64,000 bases of DNA from Globodera rostochiensis (GCA_018350325.1 JAEVLN010000023.1:559001-623000); one strand, 5' to 3'; shown: positions 34,556 to 46,819, counted from the first letter of the stretch. Translations and numbers: made by a program. The notes: generated from the sequence alone by a model not told the origin.

Positions 34556-35090
34556 GCGTTGGACATTTTGGTGCTGCTTGCGCCGTCATTTTGGCGCTGA
34601 ATAATTTGGGCGCTGGTCTTTTGGCGCTGCTTATTTCAGGGTTAGCCATTTCGGCGCTGGTCGTTTCGGCATTTTGGCGCTGAATAATTTGGGCGCTGGT
34701 CTTTTGGCGCTGCTTATTTCAGGGTTAGCCATTTCGGCGCTGGTCGTTTCGGCATTTTGGCGCTGAATAATTTGGGCGCTGGTCTTTTAGCGCTGCTTAT
34801 TTCAGGGTTAGCCATTTCGGCGCTGGTCGTTTCGGCATTTTGGCGCTGAATAATTTGGCGCTGGTCTTTTGGCGCTGCTTATTTCAAGGTTAGCCATTTC
34901 GGCGCTGGTCGTTTCGGCATTTTGGCGCTGAATAATTTGGGCGCTGGTCTTTTGGCGCTGCTTATTTCAGGATTAGCCATTTCGGCGCTGGTCGTTTCGG
35001 CATTTTGGCGCTGAATAATTTGGGCGCTGGTCTTTTAGCGCTGCTTATTTCAGGGTTAGCCATTTCGGCTCTGGTCATTTCACCACGCGC
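34556..35090. repeat. Minisatellite of about 83 bp (TTGGCGCTG units)
   Basis: About six copies of a unit of roughly 83 bp built on TTTGGCGCTGAATAATTTGG, GGCGCTGGTC, TTTTGGCGCTGCTTATTTCA and GGGTTAGCCATTTC. GGCGCTG or a close variant recurs several times in each unit. Confidence 0.8.
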
Positions 35091-38000
35091 CGCGCACACA
35101 TAAATCCCATCACGACGAGTAGGTAAATTAATTACTGCTTCATTTTTCACGCAGTCCCCAAATTATGTAATGGGAAAACGGGGGGGGGGGCAGATACTCT
35201 AATGGCCGCTGCTGATGGGGAGATAAAGCGCATAAGCTAACAAACTAATCGGATAAAAAAAGGATTAATTAATAAACAAGAAACTTTGGCAGCATGGAAA
35301 AAAAGCCCAGGGTTTGGCCAGATGTATAAAAACAATTTGATTCGCTTAATTATCATAATTTACAGGATCAGGAGGAGGTTAACCACAATTTTTGATGTGC
35401 ATTTGTAGGACCAAGTAAATTTGGCCGCAGGCATAATGCAATTTTTTGAACATAAAGGGGGGAAGGTTCTCGGCAAGAATTTGGGGGGGGGGTGGGAGGC
35501 TTCTCGGCAGCAAAAATGAATTTTCTATTGGAGGGGTTTTCGGTAACAATTCATTTTTTTTGGGTGGGGGGGTTTCGGCAAAAATTCCATGCTTATAGGA
35601 ACCCAAACTTTTTAGTGTATTATTTGGGGGGGGGGGGAGGCTTTTCGGATCATCTCCATCAAGGAGCTAGAGCGCAGTCTGTTCAACTTTCCGCCAATAA
35701 ATGGACAAAAAAATGCCGTTGCTGTTGTGTTGTGTTCATTCATGGACGAAATGGGGCAAAATGATCGTAAAGTGAATGGCGGGTGGGGGGGACAGACGAT
35801 TGACTGGTTTTGGCTGCATTTCCTCTCCCCAAATTTGCGTCCGTCTTCCACGCCCCCCCCCCCCTCCCCCCCCTACAAAATGACCACCACAAACAAAAAC
35901 CCCTCCGGCGCTTTATTCCAGGCTTTTCCCAGGACGGCGTTGACAGATCCCTCCCCCTTACCCCCCCCCCCGGGCTCCAGCCGCCATTAATCTTCACCAG
36001 CCACCAATATCCCCCGGGGAGATTTTGCGGAGCGGTTGAGCGAATTGCCGTAAGGCAAAGAGTGGAGTGGGGGGTTTTTTGGATTAATTGGACAAGGCCC
36101 CCGCACCCATCAACCCCGAAAACCCTTTGGGGTCCATTTTTGTCCGGAAATTTGAATTTGAAGATGTTTAGGAGGCCCCGCTGTTGGGGTCTACAAAATT
36201 GGGGCAGGGGCTGCCTTATCAATATTAAAATATGGACCATTTTTTTGTTGCAAAAGTTGTTAAGCCTTTAAAATTGTTCCCCAGAGGCATGTTTTTCCAA
36301 AAAAAACTAATTTACCTCAAAAGAATAATAAATTGCGAACAAGAATGGCCGATTTGTTCGTCAAGGTCCATGAAACAGAAAAGGGCAGAAATTTATAAAC
36401 CATTTTTTACAAAAAAATCTAAAAAAACTTAAAAACTAATCGAGCCCTTTCCATATAATTATTATTGGTATTTAAATGCAGAAAAATTGGAGATGTTGAT
36501 GGCAAAAAACTGTAAAAATAAATGTATTTTATTTTACCCAAATTTTTTGGCCCTAAAAACAAAATTTATAATTCCTAATCCACTTTATTAGCCAGCCGGC
36601 AGCGTTTTGATGGGCAGCAAAAGTGGACACGGATTGACTGACATATTGAGAAGGATTTGTGTGTCTTTTCTTCTCCAGCAGCGCCTCGGGGGCCATTTCA
36701 TATTTGCACTTTGATGCGATGATGTCAGCCTTGTCCGACCCGAATTCATCCCCGGAGGGGTCGGGGGCCCGGCTTACAATGTCAATTTGATGAAAATGTC
36801 ACCGATTATTTATGCGGTTAGCAGAATTTTTCCGGCCTTTTTATAAAAAAAGTAATGTATTATTTTTAATTTTTTTGTTGTTGTTTATGAAAAATGCTAA
36901 AAATCATAAAAAAAATGCCAAAATTGCTTCTAAATTTGCAAAATCCAGGTATTGAGGCACGCGTTAGTGTCCGAAGGACTTCGGCAGGATTTTCAGTTCG
37001 GTCCGGACCCCCCGGGGGTTTCAACATTTGCTGCTTCCAGTTTTTTGTTGCATATTTTGATGAATCCAACTCGTGGCTTTAATCGGTAACCAGAACCAAA
37101 ATTTAAAAAATAAATAAAATAATGGATTCATAAAATGAATATTGAGGAAGAATCAACACCAAATTTAGTTCTGAAACCAACATTAGATATTCAAAAAATT
37201 AATCATTTTTGTTTAATATTGAACATTAATTTTTGTGATTAAAAATTCTGTTGTTGTAAATTTGATGGGAATTTTATTAATACTCCCCCCGGGGGCGGGG
37301 GGGGGGGACTAATTGCGTGCGGCGACATATAATCTCCCAAAATTGGTCACCAAAAAATGAGAATATTGGGGAAGAAAATGCCGTCGTCCAAAATGGCCTT
37401 CACTTGGGAAATTGTAACAAAAAATGACTGAATGAGTCTCTTGGCGGTCATTCATCGCCTCCCCCCCCCCCCGGCGTTTTTTTGTTTTTATCTGATTTTG
37501 TGGTCTGCTCACGGATTTGCTGGCCGACCGACCGATTGACCACAAATTAGTCCAAATTAAAAAGCAAATCTTTTAATAAAACCCAATAATAAACAACATT
37601 AAATCATATTTTAAAAAAAATGTTTTATAATAATAAAATACAATAATAATGAATGAATAAACGAAATTATGAATATTCAAATTGGCTCCTAAATGGTGGG
37701 TTAAATTTATGAAAAATAGAAGAAATTTGTTGGTAAATGAGTTTGAGAATTATTTTTTAATTTATTTAAATAATGTTTGGTAAGTAAAACTCAGTGAATA
37801 TTATACAATTTCTTGAATATTATTTTTAATTAAAATAAGGGATTCTTGAAGAAAAAAATCAAAATTAATCGTTTGGCGATTGATAAAAATAGGGGAAAAA
37901 ATTAAATTAATTAATAAAAAGAAGCGACACAATGCCATTGTTAAAGTATAAGAGGAGAAGAACGAACGCATCTCAATTTAGTGTGCGTTGATGCCGTAAA

Positions 38001-38124
38001 TAATTGCGCCGTGTGCCGTCCGTCGTCGTTTTCGGAGAGTGAAGAAAAAAGGGGTTAATTCCAGTGTAAAAATTGGACAAAAAGATGGTATATCGAGATA
38101 AGAAAAAAAAGCAAAAAAAAAGTG

Positions 38125-38600
38125 AGCTTAAAAAAGATTTTTTACAAAACGCTAAATTAAAATAAAAATGAAATAAAACGCCCATACTACATAAAATTAA
38201 AATGACAAATTAAATTTAATTTTAAACACATTTTATCATTTTTATTCGAGTTGAAGCCCCCCGAGAAGTTTCTCGAAATTTAAAATAACAAAAAAAAACC
38301 ATTACAAAATGCCAAACTGAAATAAAACGCCAAAGAAAATTAAAATAGCAAAATTTAATTTTTAAAGACATTTTAAATAGTTTTTATTCGAGTTGAAGAT
38401 TTTTTTACAAAATGCCAAACTGAAATAAAAATAAAATAAAACGCCCAAACTAAAATTAAAATAACAAATTAAATTAAATTTAATTTTTAAAGACATTTTA
38501 AATAGTTTTATTCGAGTTGAAGATTTTTTACAAAACGCCAAACATAAAATTGAAATATTCAATTTTAAATTCATTTAAATCGTTTTTACTCGGATTTTGC
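38125..38600. repeat. Degenerate tandem repeat, about 130 bp
   Basis: Three to four copies of an AT-rich unit containing ATTCGAGTTGAAGATTTTTT and ACAAAACGCCAAACTGAAAT. The small minus-strand ORFs here are repeat translations. Confidence 0.6.
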
Positions 38601-38898
38601 ACCGACTCGGAGTTGAGCAAGTCAGACGTTTTTGTGGACCACCAAATTTTGGGGCCTGGCATATTCAAATTGCATTCTTGAAAACCAAAAAAAATTTTGC
38701 TCAATTAAACGCAATAATGATTGGATCAAAGTAATCTTTTAACATAACCAAACGGCGAAAAATGGCCTTTTTTAAATGCCTTTATAATTTAAGTATTTTA
38801 ATTTTTTTTTAATATTTCAACATATTAAAAACAAGACGAAAATTTAAATGACAATAAATATTTTTTCAATTTTTAAAATTTAAGTAATAACAATTTTA

Positions 38899-39165
38899 TA
38901 ACTTTACCAAGAGCATTTTGGCACGCCGTTTTACTATTTACCACTTTTTTTCGAAATGGTCAGCAGGTGGGTTTCCGTCATTTAGTTAATTAATATTATT
39001 GAAAAGTTCCAATTCCTTTGCCCGCGACACCGCCACTTACCTAACTAAGAAGCTCAGAGTTTAGCAAAAGTACTTTGGGCATTACGTAGACAGTCAGTCA
39101 GTCAGACTGTAAATATGCCGACATTTTATTATTTTATTCAATTTTTTATAAATTGAAATAATATC
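38899..39165 (+). pseudogene. Srsx receptor relic (exons 5-6)
   Basis: AACTTTACCAAGAGCATTTT through CCGACATTTTATTATTTTAT aligns by eye with exon 5 and the start of the last intron of the Srsx genes, with many indels and stops. A nearly identical relic precedes the other damaged copy at 53130. The AT-rich stretch after it (39166-39274) is also shared with that locus, so relic and following gene were duplicated together. Confidence 0.6.
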
Positions 39166-39274
39166 TTGGCTTTTTTTGTCCTTAGGCAATTAGTTTTACA
39201 TTTTTGGCGAATTTATTACATAAAAAACAAAAAGTTTTATTAGCTAATTAACTTTAATTTTCTAATTCCACAAA

Positions 39275-41319
39275 ATGTCCAATTCATCATCCGACCAACC
39301 GCCGCCGCCGCTGACCTATTTTGATTTGTTCCGTCAAAACGGGGGCCATACGGCGGCCATGTGGCTGATACTCGGCGAAAAGTGTGCCCTTTCATTGGTT
39401 GGCATTCTGTTCAATGCCATTCTGGTGGTTGCCACTGTCAAAGCAAAGTACTGTATAATTCGGGGTTTTGATCAGATTGATCAAAAATTATAAATACAGT
39501 TAGAGATCAGGCTTTCCTTAAGTGTTTGATCAGGAACGCTGATCAGATTTCCATGATTTGATCGGAGGTCAAATACCAACTTTCAGAAATCTTCGAAGCA
39601 TATGCAACTTGCTGATCGCTATAGACTCAGCGTTTTTGGCGCTGTTCCAACTGAGCGCTCTAATAGCTTTTCTGATCGCACTTTTCGGCATAAATTTTGT
39701 GCCCGTTTCCACCTGCTTTTACTTACAAGCACTTCCAATATTCTCGGTTATGATGTCCTTTTGTGTGATGTTTCAAATCGGACTTGAACGTCTCGCGAAT
39801 GTGCTGTTCCCGATTTGGTTAAAAATATATTTTTATTTAATTTTTTTATATTTTGTTTTAGGAGCATGAAAAAGAATTCAAAGCGTTTTCATGTTGGCCT
39901 TTTGTTGTTCTTCATCCTAACAAATTTGTTCCTGATTTGGTTGTGCTATTCTGCTTATTACGACGTGAACACGTAAACTATTTTTTAAATAATTTCAAAT
40001 TCTAAAAAATCCACAAAATTCGGTAGCCATTCCATGGCTTTTAAAAGGTTGTCTATGACGGCTTTCGATTGGACCTCACTAATTTTGCCTTCGCCTTCCT
40101 TTTTATGGAATTATTCAAATGGAATTTTTGATCAGTGATCAGACCCTACAGTTTTTAACATTTTATGGGTGCTAGGTCGTTTCCTAAAAAAGGCAAATGG
40201 GGCGCTTTTCAACAATTTTTTTGTTATCACTTCTTTCAAAGTTAACCAAATCAAGCAATTTTTGATACCATTCGAAAGCATGCAATGGGTAGAAGCTTTT
40301 AAATTCTCAAAAAAGTTATGGCCAGGAAACGGTTTTTTAGCCATAACTTTTTTTAAATTTGGCCAATCGCTTAGCTTTTGCGTTTGTAAGCTTCTACCCA
40401 TTGCATGCTTTCGAATGGTATCAAAAATTGCTTGATTTGGTTAACTTTGAAAGAAGTGATAACAAAAAAACTGTTGAAAAGCGCCCGATTTGCCTTTTTT
40501 AGGAATCGACCCAGCACGATTTTATGTTATATCTTAAGAATGGTCATGTGCACGCCTTCTGACATCACTGCTAAAGGCCTTTTCTACACAATTGCGTTCA
40601 ATCGATCGGTCATTATGCACATTCTGCTGATCATTATTTATATCGCAATTTTTCTAATATTGAAATTTAAAAAAGGTTATTTAAAAATAATTAATTTCAA
40701 CCCGTCACAAATAATTAAACTAATTTTTATTCCGGCAACTAATGAAACATTGACCGCAAATGCCGGTCGGTTTTCAGTATTTTGGGAGGGGGGGGGGAGG
40801 AACCAAAAAACGAATGAGCCGGTCTCAATTATCAATACATAAAAATATTTTTTAAAGTGCTTAAATACAAATAATTAAACTTTTAATTAAAATTTTAAGG
40901 AAATCAAAACTTTTCCAAGAGCATTTTTCGCTCTTTGCTTTACCTCGTCGTATTCGAAGTGTTCGGATGGTTACCGCCAATTTATTTAATTAACATTTTT
41001 CAAAAGCTCCAATTGTCGCCCGTCACCGGTACTTATATAAGCGCGGCATTTACCACAATTTCTTCGTGCATTACGGCGTCAGCAAATGCGCCGACACTTT
41101 ATTATTTTAGGCAAATTTTGTTTATTTTTAATAATAAATAATTTTTAAATATTTTTAAATCTGCATTCATTTAGCTTTTAATATTCATTTAGCCATTTGT
41201 ATCGCGATGCAATTAACGCCATTTTGGTTGACGTTGGCATCAAAAATGGTGGCAATCGACAAACAAACGCTTCAAATTCAGTGGTGGTCGTGCCAAGAGA
41301 CGACAATTTGGTTAGATAA
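39275..41319 (+). CDS. Srsx-type chemoreceptor, copy A
   Basis: Six exons, all phases consistent, 329 residues: 39275-39447, 39587-39817, 39862-39972, 40539-40675, 40900-41110, 41193-41319. Seven hydrophobic segments: TM1 CALSLVGILFNAILVVATV, TM2 from CNLLIAIDSAFLALFQL, TM3 FYLQALPIFSVMMSFCVMF, TM4 GLLLFFILTNLFLIWLC, TM5 HILLIIIYIAIFLIL, TM6 LYLVVFEVFGWLPPIYLI, TM7 SAAFTTISSCITASANAPT. IGLERLANVLFPIW after TM3 is the Srsx form of the DRY region, and SHLYRDAINAI forms helix 8. The last intron is GC-AG (TTTAG/GCAAAT). Intron 3 is 566 bp against 67-69 in the sister copies because of a fold-back insertion. Expected role: G-protein-coupled chemosensation in sensory neurons; the ligand is unknown. 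It is upstream of copies B and E on the same strand. Confidence 0.85.
40168..40518. mobile_element. Fold-back element in Srsx copy A intron 3
   Basis: 351 bp. The arms of about 130 bp are inverted copies (GGTGCTAGGTCGTTTCCTAA...GGGTAGAAGCTT and its complement), flanked by exact 8-bp duplications ATTTTATG (40160-40167, 40519-40526). Absent from the same intron in copies B and E, so it was inserted after duplication. The predicted ORFs on both strands are mirror images of the arms. Confidence 0.8.
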
Positions 41320-41574
41320 TTACCGCGATACTATCTAATCATTATGAAAAGTAGAGTTGGTCGGGACCGGGATCCCGACCGGGACCGTTCGGGAAATTCC
41401 CGGTTTTTGGAATCCCGATCCCGATCCCGGTCCCGGTTTTTGAAAAATCGTAATCCCGATCCCGGTCTCGGTTTTTGAAAAGGCGAAATCCCGATCCCGG
41501 TCCCGGTCGCACCGGGACTAACCGGGAAAAAAGTACACCCCTAAGGATGGGATTTTTGGGCACAAAATTATGTT

Positions 41575-41695
41575 TGGTAGTAGTCTAGTGGTGAGTGGTG
41601 GGTACATTTTAAGTGTGGATGGCGTCGGGGTTCAGATCTCCGACCGTTTAAATGATTTTTTCCTAGTTTCTTTTAACATTTATGATGGTGTAAAC
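41575..41695 (+). mobile_element. tRNA-derived SINE copy, split by hAT insertion
   Basis: A box TAGTCTAGTGGTGAGTGG at about 41581-41598 and B box GGTTCAGATCT (about 41629-41639), then TTTATGATGGTGTAAAC. The SINE tail resumes at 42987 (GTGTAAACAATTCTAAAAATT) after the inserted element. Confidence 0.65.
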
Positions 41696-42986
41696 TAGGG
41701 TGGGTCACGGTCGGTTTTAAACCGGGGGTACCGGTTTTCGGTTAGGCCGGTTTTGCGACCCCCGGTTTTCGGCTTCGGTTTTTGGCCGACACCCGGTTAA
41801 CCGAAAACCGAAACCGGTTTTTGGGCAAACCATAGGGGGGACCCTTATGATTTCCAAATTTTTAATTTTTGGGTGAATTTTCTTAACAATTACTGTTAAA
41901 ATCTTAAAATTTTCTCCCGGCAGGGACTCCGCCCATTCCTAAAAACTTGCAAAATAATTTTACCGTCATTTTGGAAAGGAGGACTCTTTTGTTTAGCAAA
42001 ATTAATAACTTTTACACCAATTTTCTTATGAAAACCGTCAAAAAATTCAAAGTTTTCTCGGCGCCGCCTATATTCTCCCCTCAGAAATGAAACCAATGCT
42101 CAAAAAAAACTTAAATTTTTGAAAAATTTAAAAATCGGTAAAATCCGATTCTACGCAATTTTTTTAAATAAAAATTTTAAAAAAAAATTGCTTCAGAAAA
42201 ATGCAACCAAAGATGCACACCTAAGAAGCAACTTTTTTTCGCTTGGCACCCCCCCCCCCCTCAAAAAGTTTTTCTGGCTACGGCTCTGCCAGTGGCCTTT
42301 TTTAAGCCTATTTTAGGCTTTTGGGTGGGGGGTCGGCGGTGCCGATAGGCACCGCGGAGAAAAATTTTGAATTTTGACTCAATTTATTAAGAGATTTGCT
42401 ACTAAAATTTTAAAAATACGACAATTTTTGTAAGCTCTTTAGGAATAGGGGGGGGGGGGGGGGGGGGGGCTTATCGGCGCCGAAATGCACTGCCGGTAAA
42501 TTTTTTTGAATTTTCGGAGGAATTTATTAAGAAAATTGGTCCAAATTACCAATTTTAAAAGAAAAAATTGAAACAATTTTTAATATTTGTTTCGTCCATC
42601 ATAGATGCTCACCGAAAGATAAAAAATAAACTTGTGAATTGAATCTACCTAATTAAAAAAACTGGGAAATTTAAAAAACTTCTGGAATTGTTTTCACACC
42701 GTAAAGTTCAGTGAGGTTTGAAAAAACAAATACGCAGCCCGGGATCTGAACCTACTCACACCACTGTTCAACTCCTCCCCCCCACTCACCACTACACCAG
42801 CCTTTTCATCAACGGAGTCCATAAATCCCATCATTAGGGGTGTATTTTTCAAACCGATAAACCGGTACCCCCGGTTTTCGGTTAGGCCGGTTTTACGACC
42901 CCCGGTTTTCGGTTTCGGTTTTTGGCCCAAAAAAGCCGGTTTTCGGTTTCGGTTTCGGTTCGGTTAACCGACCGTGACCCACCCTA
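41696..42986. mobile_element. hAT-like element, inner of the nested pair
   Basis: 1291 bp with inverted ends TAGGGTGGGTCACGGTCGG and CCGACCGTGACCCACCCTA, flanked by exact GTGTAAAC duplications (41688-41695, 42987-42994). Subterminal CCGGTTTTCGGTT repeats; interior includes a 22-base G run at 42448-42469 and a minus-strand SINE. No transposase. Confidence 0.8.
42595..42830 (-). mobile_element. tRNA-derived SINE copy
   Basis: Minus strand: A box CTGGTGTAGTGGTGAGTGG (about 42783-42801), B box AGGTTCAGATCCC (42741-42753), then a tail ending TCGGTGAGCATCTATGATGG as in the copy at 28668. Confidence 0.65.
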
Positions 42987-44202
42987 GTGTAAACAATTCT
43001 AAAAATTTTTTAACTTTTTCCAATTTTTAAAAAATATTTTAGATGACATTTCTTAAGTTTTTCATTTTATTTTTTGGTTGGACGAAATCAAACCATAGGG
43101 GAGTCCCTTTTGTTGTGCTACATTCGTAATTTTTGGACCAATTTTCTTAACAAATCTTATTATGTTTTAAAAACGGACCCTTTACCACGTCTAAAAAGCT
43201 TTAAAAAATTAGTATTTTCGAATTTGGGCTGCAAATTTCTTAACAAATTAAGTCAAAAATTCAAAATTTTCTCCGGCGGCGCCTATCGGCACCGCCGACC
43301 CCTCCCCCCCCCCCCCCTACAGAAAGCTGAATTCTCAAAAATTCTGATGAGACAATCGATGTTGAAGACAACGAGGAAGATGATTTTGAATAATAAAAAA
43401 AATTTTGGTTTCACCTTTGATCATTACAAAAAAAAAAATTTTTATTGCCAGTCCCGGTTTTTCCCGGTCCCGATCCCGGTTTTTCAAAAGGCGAAATCCC
43501 GATCCCGATCCCGGTCCCGGTTTGAGATGCTGGTCCCGATCCTGATCCCGGCTTTCACGATCCCGGTCAATCCCGGTCCCGATTTTTCCCAAAAATCCCG
43601 GTCCCGACCAACTCTAATGAAAAGTAGATTTGTCGAATGTTTGATGAGAATTGAGACGAAGACGACAATGAATTCATTGAAGAAACGGTCCCACCCCAAA
43701 AGACCCATTTGAGTCCCAAATAATAAATGCACACTGATTCGATTTCATAACAAAATGTAAGTCGATTATTAATCTCTCTTTAGCGATCAATTCACATATT
43801 TTTATCTTAATTTAAGAATGTAACAATCGGCGCTAATAGTAGATTTTTTCAGTAAGACATTAAATTTTAAAATTATTCAACAAAAAAAATTTGAATTTTC
43901 ATTTTAAAAGTGTAATTTTGAACAACTAATTTTCCATCTTTAAACTTAAAATACAAGGCATTTAACTTGCATCTGCTGTCACTTTCATTGTTTCGGGTTC
44001 AAATCACAATGCGCTGATTATGATTGTCAATAGAAATTAAAATTGAGATTGAGAATTAATGGGAGTTTGGCTGTTACGAATTCTTATTAATTATTACGAA
44101 TTTTTTATTGTTCCTGGTAAGTTAACAAAAGAGGTACATATTTGTGAACAATTTTTAAAATTATAAAACGATTGTTCAAAATAAATATTTATTAAGCATG
44201 AT

Positions 44203-44232
44203 ATTGTGAAGTCCTCTCTCTTCACTATATCA
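44203..44232. repeat. 30-bp inverted copy of the tRNA-like repeat end
   Basis: Reverse complement of the first 30 bp (TGATATAGTGAAGAGAGAGG then ACTTCACAAT) of the repeats at 46368 and 46729, exact over all 30 bases. It abuts the end of the truncated reverse transcriptase. Confidence 0.8.
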
Positions 44233-45061
44233 ATGACTCCGCCCAATAATTGTCTGATCCAACGATGTATGGCGAAAATTCCTTAACCGAATAGACGAGT
44301 GCTAATGCCTCTCTTTCGATTGACGGGTAATTGGACTCATGTTTATTTAAGGCCCGGGAAACGAACGCAACTGGTCCACTTTCTTGTAACAGAACAGCCC
44401 CGATGGCTTTTTTCGAAGCGTCACATTCAATAGTGAAGGGTTTTCCAAATCTTGGGGACTGTAAAACCGGTGCTGATGTTAGCATTCGTTTCAAAGTTTG
44501 TAAGGCCTCTTCTTGCTCTTTTCCCCAGTTTTCTTCAACTTTTCCTTCAAATCTGTCTTGGGTTAATGTCTGTAAGGGCCTTGCTATGTGCGCAAAAATT
44601 TTTATAAAACGCCTGAAATATGTCAAGGCACCGAGTAATGATTTTAGTTCGGTCAGTGATTTTGGTGGCCTAAAATTTTGTACCACTTGGACTTGTTTTG
44701 GGTCCATCCGAACGCCTTTTTCACTTAGTAAGAAACCCAGATATCGAATTTCAGCCATTCCCCAATGACATTTTTCAATTTTCAGTTTAAGTCCCACTTC
44801 CTTCAATAATTTCAAAAATTTTTCGATATCTTTCAGGTGCATTTCCTCCGTTTCACTTCCAATTATTATGTCATCCAAGTAAATTAACATCGCTGCGGTT
44901 AGCCTTCGCCGGAGTGAATTCATTACCCTCTGAAAGGTGTCGGGTGCTGCCGTTAAACCAAAAGGCATCGTAATAAATTCATAAATGCCCAAATGTGAGA
45001 TAAATGCTGTTTTTTCCACATCTTCTTTTTTCATCGGAATTTGCATAAAACCCTGTTGCAT
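44225..45061 (-). mobile_element. Ty3/gypsy-type reverse transcriptase/RNase H fragment
   Basis: An uninterrupted ORF of 278 residues. It begins inside the reverse transcriptase (QGFMQIPMKKEDVEKTAF, ITMPFGLTAAPDTFQRVM), carries the catalytic LIYLDDIIIGS and the connection LGFLLSEKGVRMDPKQV, and enters RNase H (FTIECDASKKAIGAVLLQ, FVSRALNKHESNYPSIERE). It is cut off in RNase H: the last 14 codons (from VGSDNYWAE) belong to unrelated sequence, which is found inverted at about 47924-47949. Protease, the start of the polymerase and integrase are absent. It is an immobile fragment of an LTR retrotransposon, although its frame is intact. Confidence 0.85.
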
Positions 45062-46367
45062 AAATGTAGAATATTTATATTTATTTAGGATTCTTATGAG
45101 ATTTGCCTTACTGGATAATTAAAAACTGGATAATTAAAAAGAATTTTACTACTTTATTTAATTCTAAGCCATTAAGTTAACAGACTATCTTATTGCAATA
45201 AATGAATGGTGTGATCAAATGGCCTAGGGTGTTTGCCAAATCATTGGAGCATATGTCTCTTTTATTCGGTCTTAATCGCTTCTTATCCATTAGTCTTGTG
45301 ATTCTCTGAATGCTTCTAATTTTCCTCGATTTCTCGTGATTTTTGTTTGCCGGCCGGCAATGTGATTAATTATCATTAATTACTTCATTATTTCTTTTAT
45401 CACCGATCAGTTTTTGGCAACACTCGGGGCGACTTCTAGTCTGCCGACAGACGTCTTTGTCGGCGGTCTTTAGCCGTCGTTCGGCCTTTAATCACCCTAT
45501 TTATGTAACAGTTGTAAGGCGACTTAAGTGATCGCCGTCCGTTTAACAAAATGGCTAAAGATTAGACTTATTCTACAGTATGTCGTTTACGGAAGAAATT
45601 TTTTTGGTATGATTATGAAAGATCGAACACTAAATTTTACAAATTTTTCAGTTCTAATTAATTTTTCATTACTTTAATATTTGAGATCCAAATTTGGTCA
45701 TAATTATTTTGAATTAACTTAGCTCTTTTTGCTTAATTTTCTTTTAAATTTTGGCGTTGATAACTTCATTTCCTTCTGCTCTTCATTGTTCATTCCTCAA
45801 TTCGTGCCTTGATATGCCAATTTCAAGAATATTATCTAATTTCATTTTCTGACCATAAAATTCTCTTTGTTTTTGCCGGCTTTAATTTCTATCCACCGAA
45901 TTTCTTCACTCCACAGATCCCTTAATCAATCAACAATCCGTTTGTCTCACTCCAATTGTTATTCAACATTGGGCCATCGGCGATCGTTGTTTCTTCTTCG
46001 CCACCGCCACTCGTGAGACGAGGGTAACAAAATGTGTTGAAACGCCGGCAGGTGTCCGCACGTTCAGTCATTTGCGAAGTGGCTGGGACGGCTAATTTTC
46101 GCCGCTTTATACCAAAAAAGAGTGTTTGAAAGTTGGAGGATAGCAGAGAAAAAGGGAGGGGGGGGGGGGGGAATGTTGGGGATGCGACTTTCCCACCATT
46201 CTTTTGTATTTACAAGTGTTGCTTTCCAATGGGCGTTTTTTCTTTGACAGACTTGGCCATTCCACTTCTCCATCATCTCCTTTCGAACTTTCGGCTATTC
46301 ATTTGATTCGATTTCTTCTCCAAAAATAATTCTTTCCATTTTCCCAATTTTCAACGGTTTACATCCT
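45062..46367. other. Sequence between RT fragment and tRNA-like repeat
   Basis: No gene seen. It is bounded by the exact 30-bp inverted repeats at 44203 and 46368, so 44203-46397 may have moved or been inverted as one block. A minus-strand ORF at 46064-46276 over a poly-G run has no family resemblance. Confidence 0.4.
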
Positions 46368-46458
46368 TGATATAGTGAAGAGAGAGGACTTCACAATGAG
46401 ATCATTAGGAGAAGGATGATCTCATAAGAACGAGAAAGCTAGGGAGCTGGCGTGGGCA

Positions 46459-46530
46459 GGGTCGGTAGTTCAGTCGGTTAGAACACTGGTCCGGTCAACC
46501 AGAGACGCCGGTTCAATTCCGGCCCGCCCC
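46459..46530 (+). tRNA. tRNA-like sequence, copy 1 (Asp-like, probably not functional)
   Basis: 72 nt foldable as a cloverleaf: acceptor GGGTCGG/CCGCCCC with one mismatch, D arm GTTCAGTCGGTTAGAAC, anticodon stem CTGGT/ACCAG around the loop CCGGTCA, T arm GCCGGTTCAATTCCGGC with an intact B box. The loop lacks U33, and GTC (Asp) is one base off the normal anticodon place, so it is probably a tRNA-derived repeat rather than a working tRNA gene. Confidence 0.5.
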
Positions 46531-46819
46531 CAAGTTTTTCCCTCAAAAGCTCCCAGCACTCGTTACTTTCATGGCGACCCTGGCGGCTTCCAATCCCAGC
46601 AGAGAAGAGAGAAGCGAAAAGAGAAGAAAGAAGAAGCTGGCACTGGAAGTGATCGAATCGGCAATCTCGGCGACGCAGCTGTTCCAAAGAAGAAGCGAAC
46701 GAGGGCGTTCGCACAGTGATGGCCGGAATGATATAGTGAAGAGAGAGGACTTCACAATGAGATCATTAGGAGAAGGATGATCTCATAAGAACGAGAAAGC
46801 TAGGGAGCTGGCGTGGGCA

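Larger units (their letters stand above)
31671..38890. other. Gene-poor region with many poly-G/poly-C runs
   Basis: No gene could be supported. Candidate coding pieces lacking partners are: minus 36570-36775 (RAPDPSGDEFG, then ADIIASKCKYEMAPEALLEK), minus about 36950-37072 (SKYATKNWKQQM, NPAEVLRTLTRASIPG), minus 34129-34260 (FSELPPSAIDGWGKMPTAV) and minus 33210-33340 (VGWTDEYFMDCEKWMAKREA). They may be exons of one decayed minus-strand gene. Runs of 9-14 G or C occur at 32175-32190, 32837, 33187, 33450, 35180, 35485, 35627, 35855, 35960, 37305 and 37460. Confidence 0.4.
41352..43616. mobile_element. hAT-like element, outer of a nested pair
   Basis: 2265 bp, ends TAGAGTTGGTCGGGACCGGG and its inverted copy ending CCAACTCTA, flanked by exact ATGAAAAG duplications (41344-41351, 43617-43624). 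The subterminal regions are CCCGATCCCGGTCCCGG repeats. It carries a SINE and a second hAT-like element. No transposase ORF was seen, so it is non-autonomous. Confidence 0.8.

Noticed and set aside
40132..40435. Mirror-image ORFs on both strands
   Set aside because: They are the two arms of the fold-back element in Srsx copy A intron 3.
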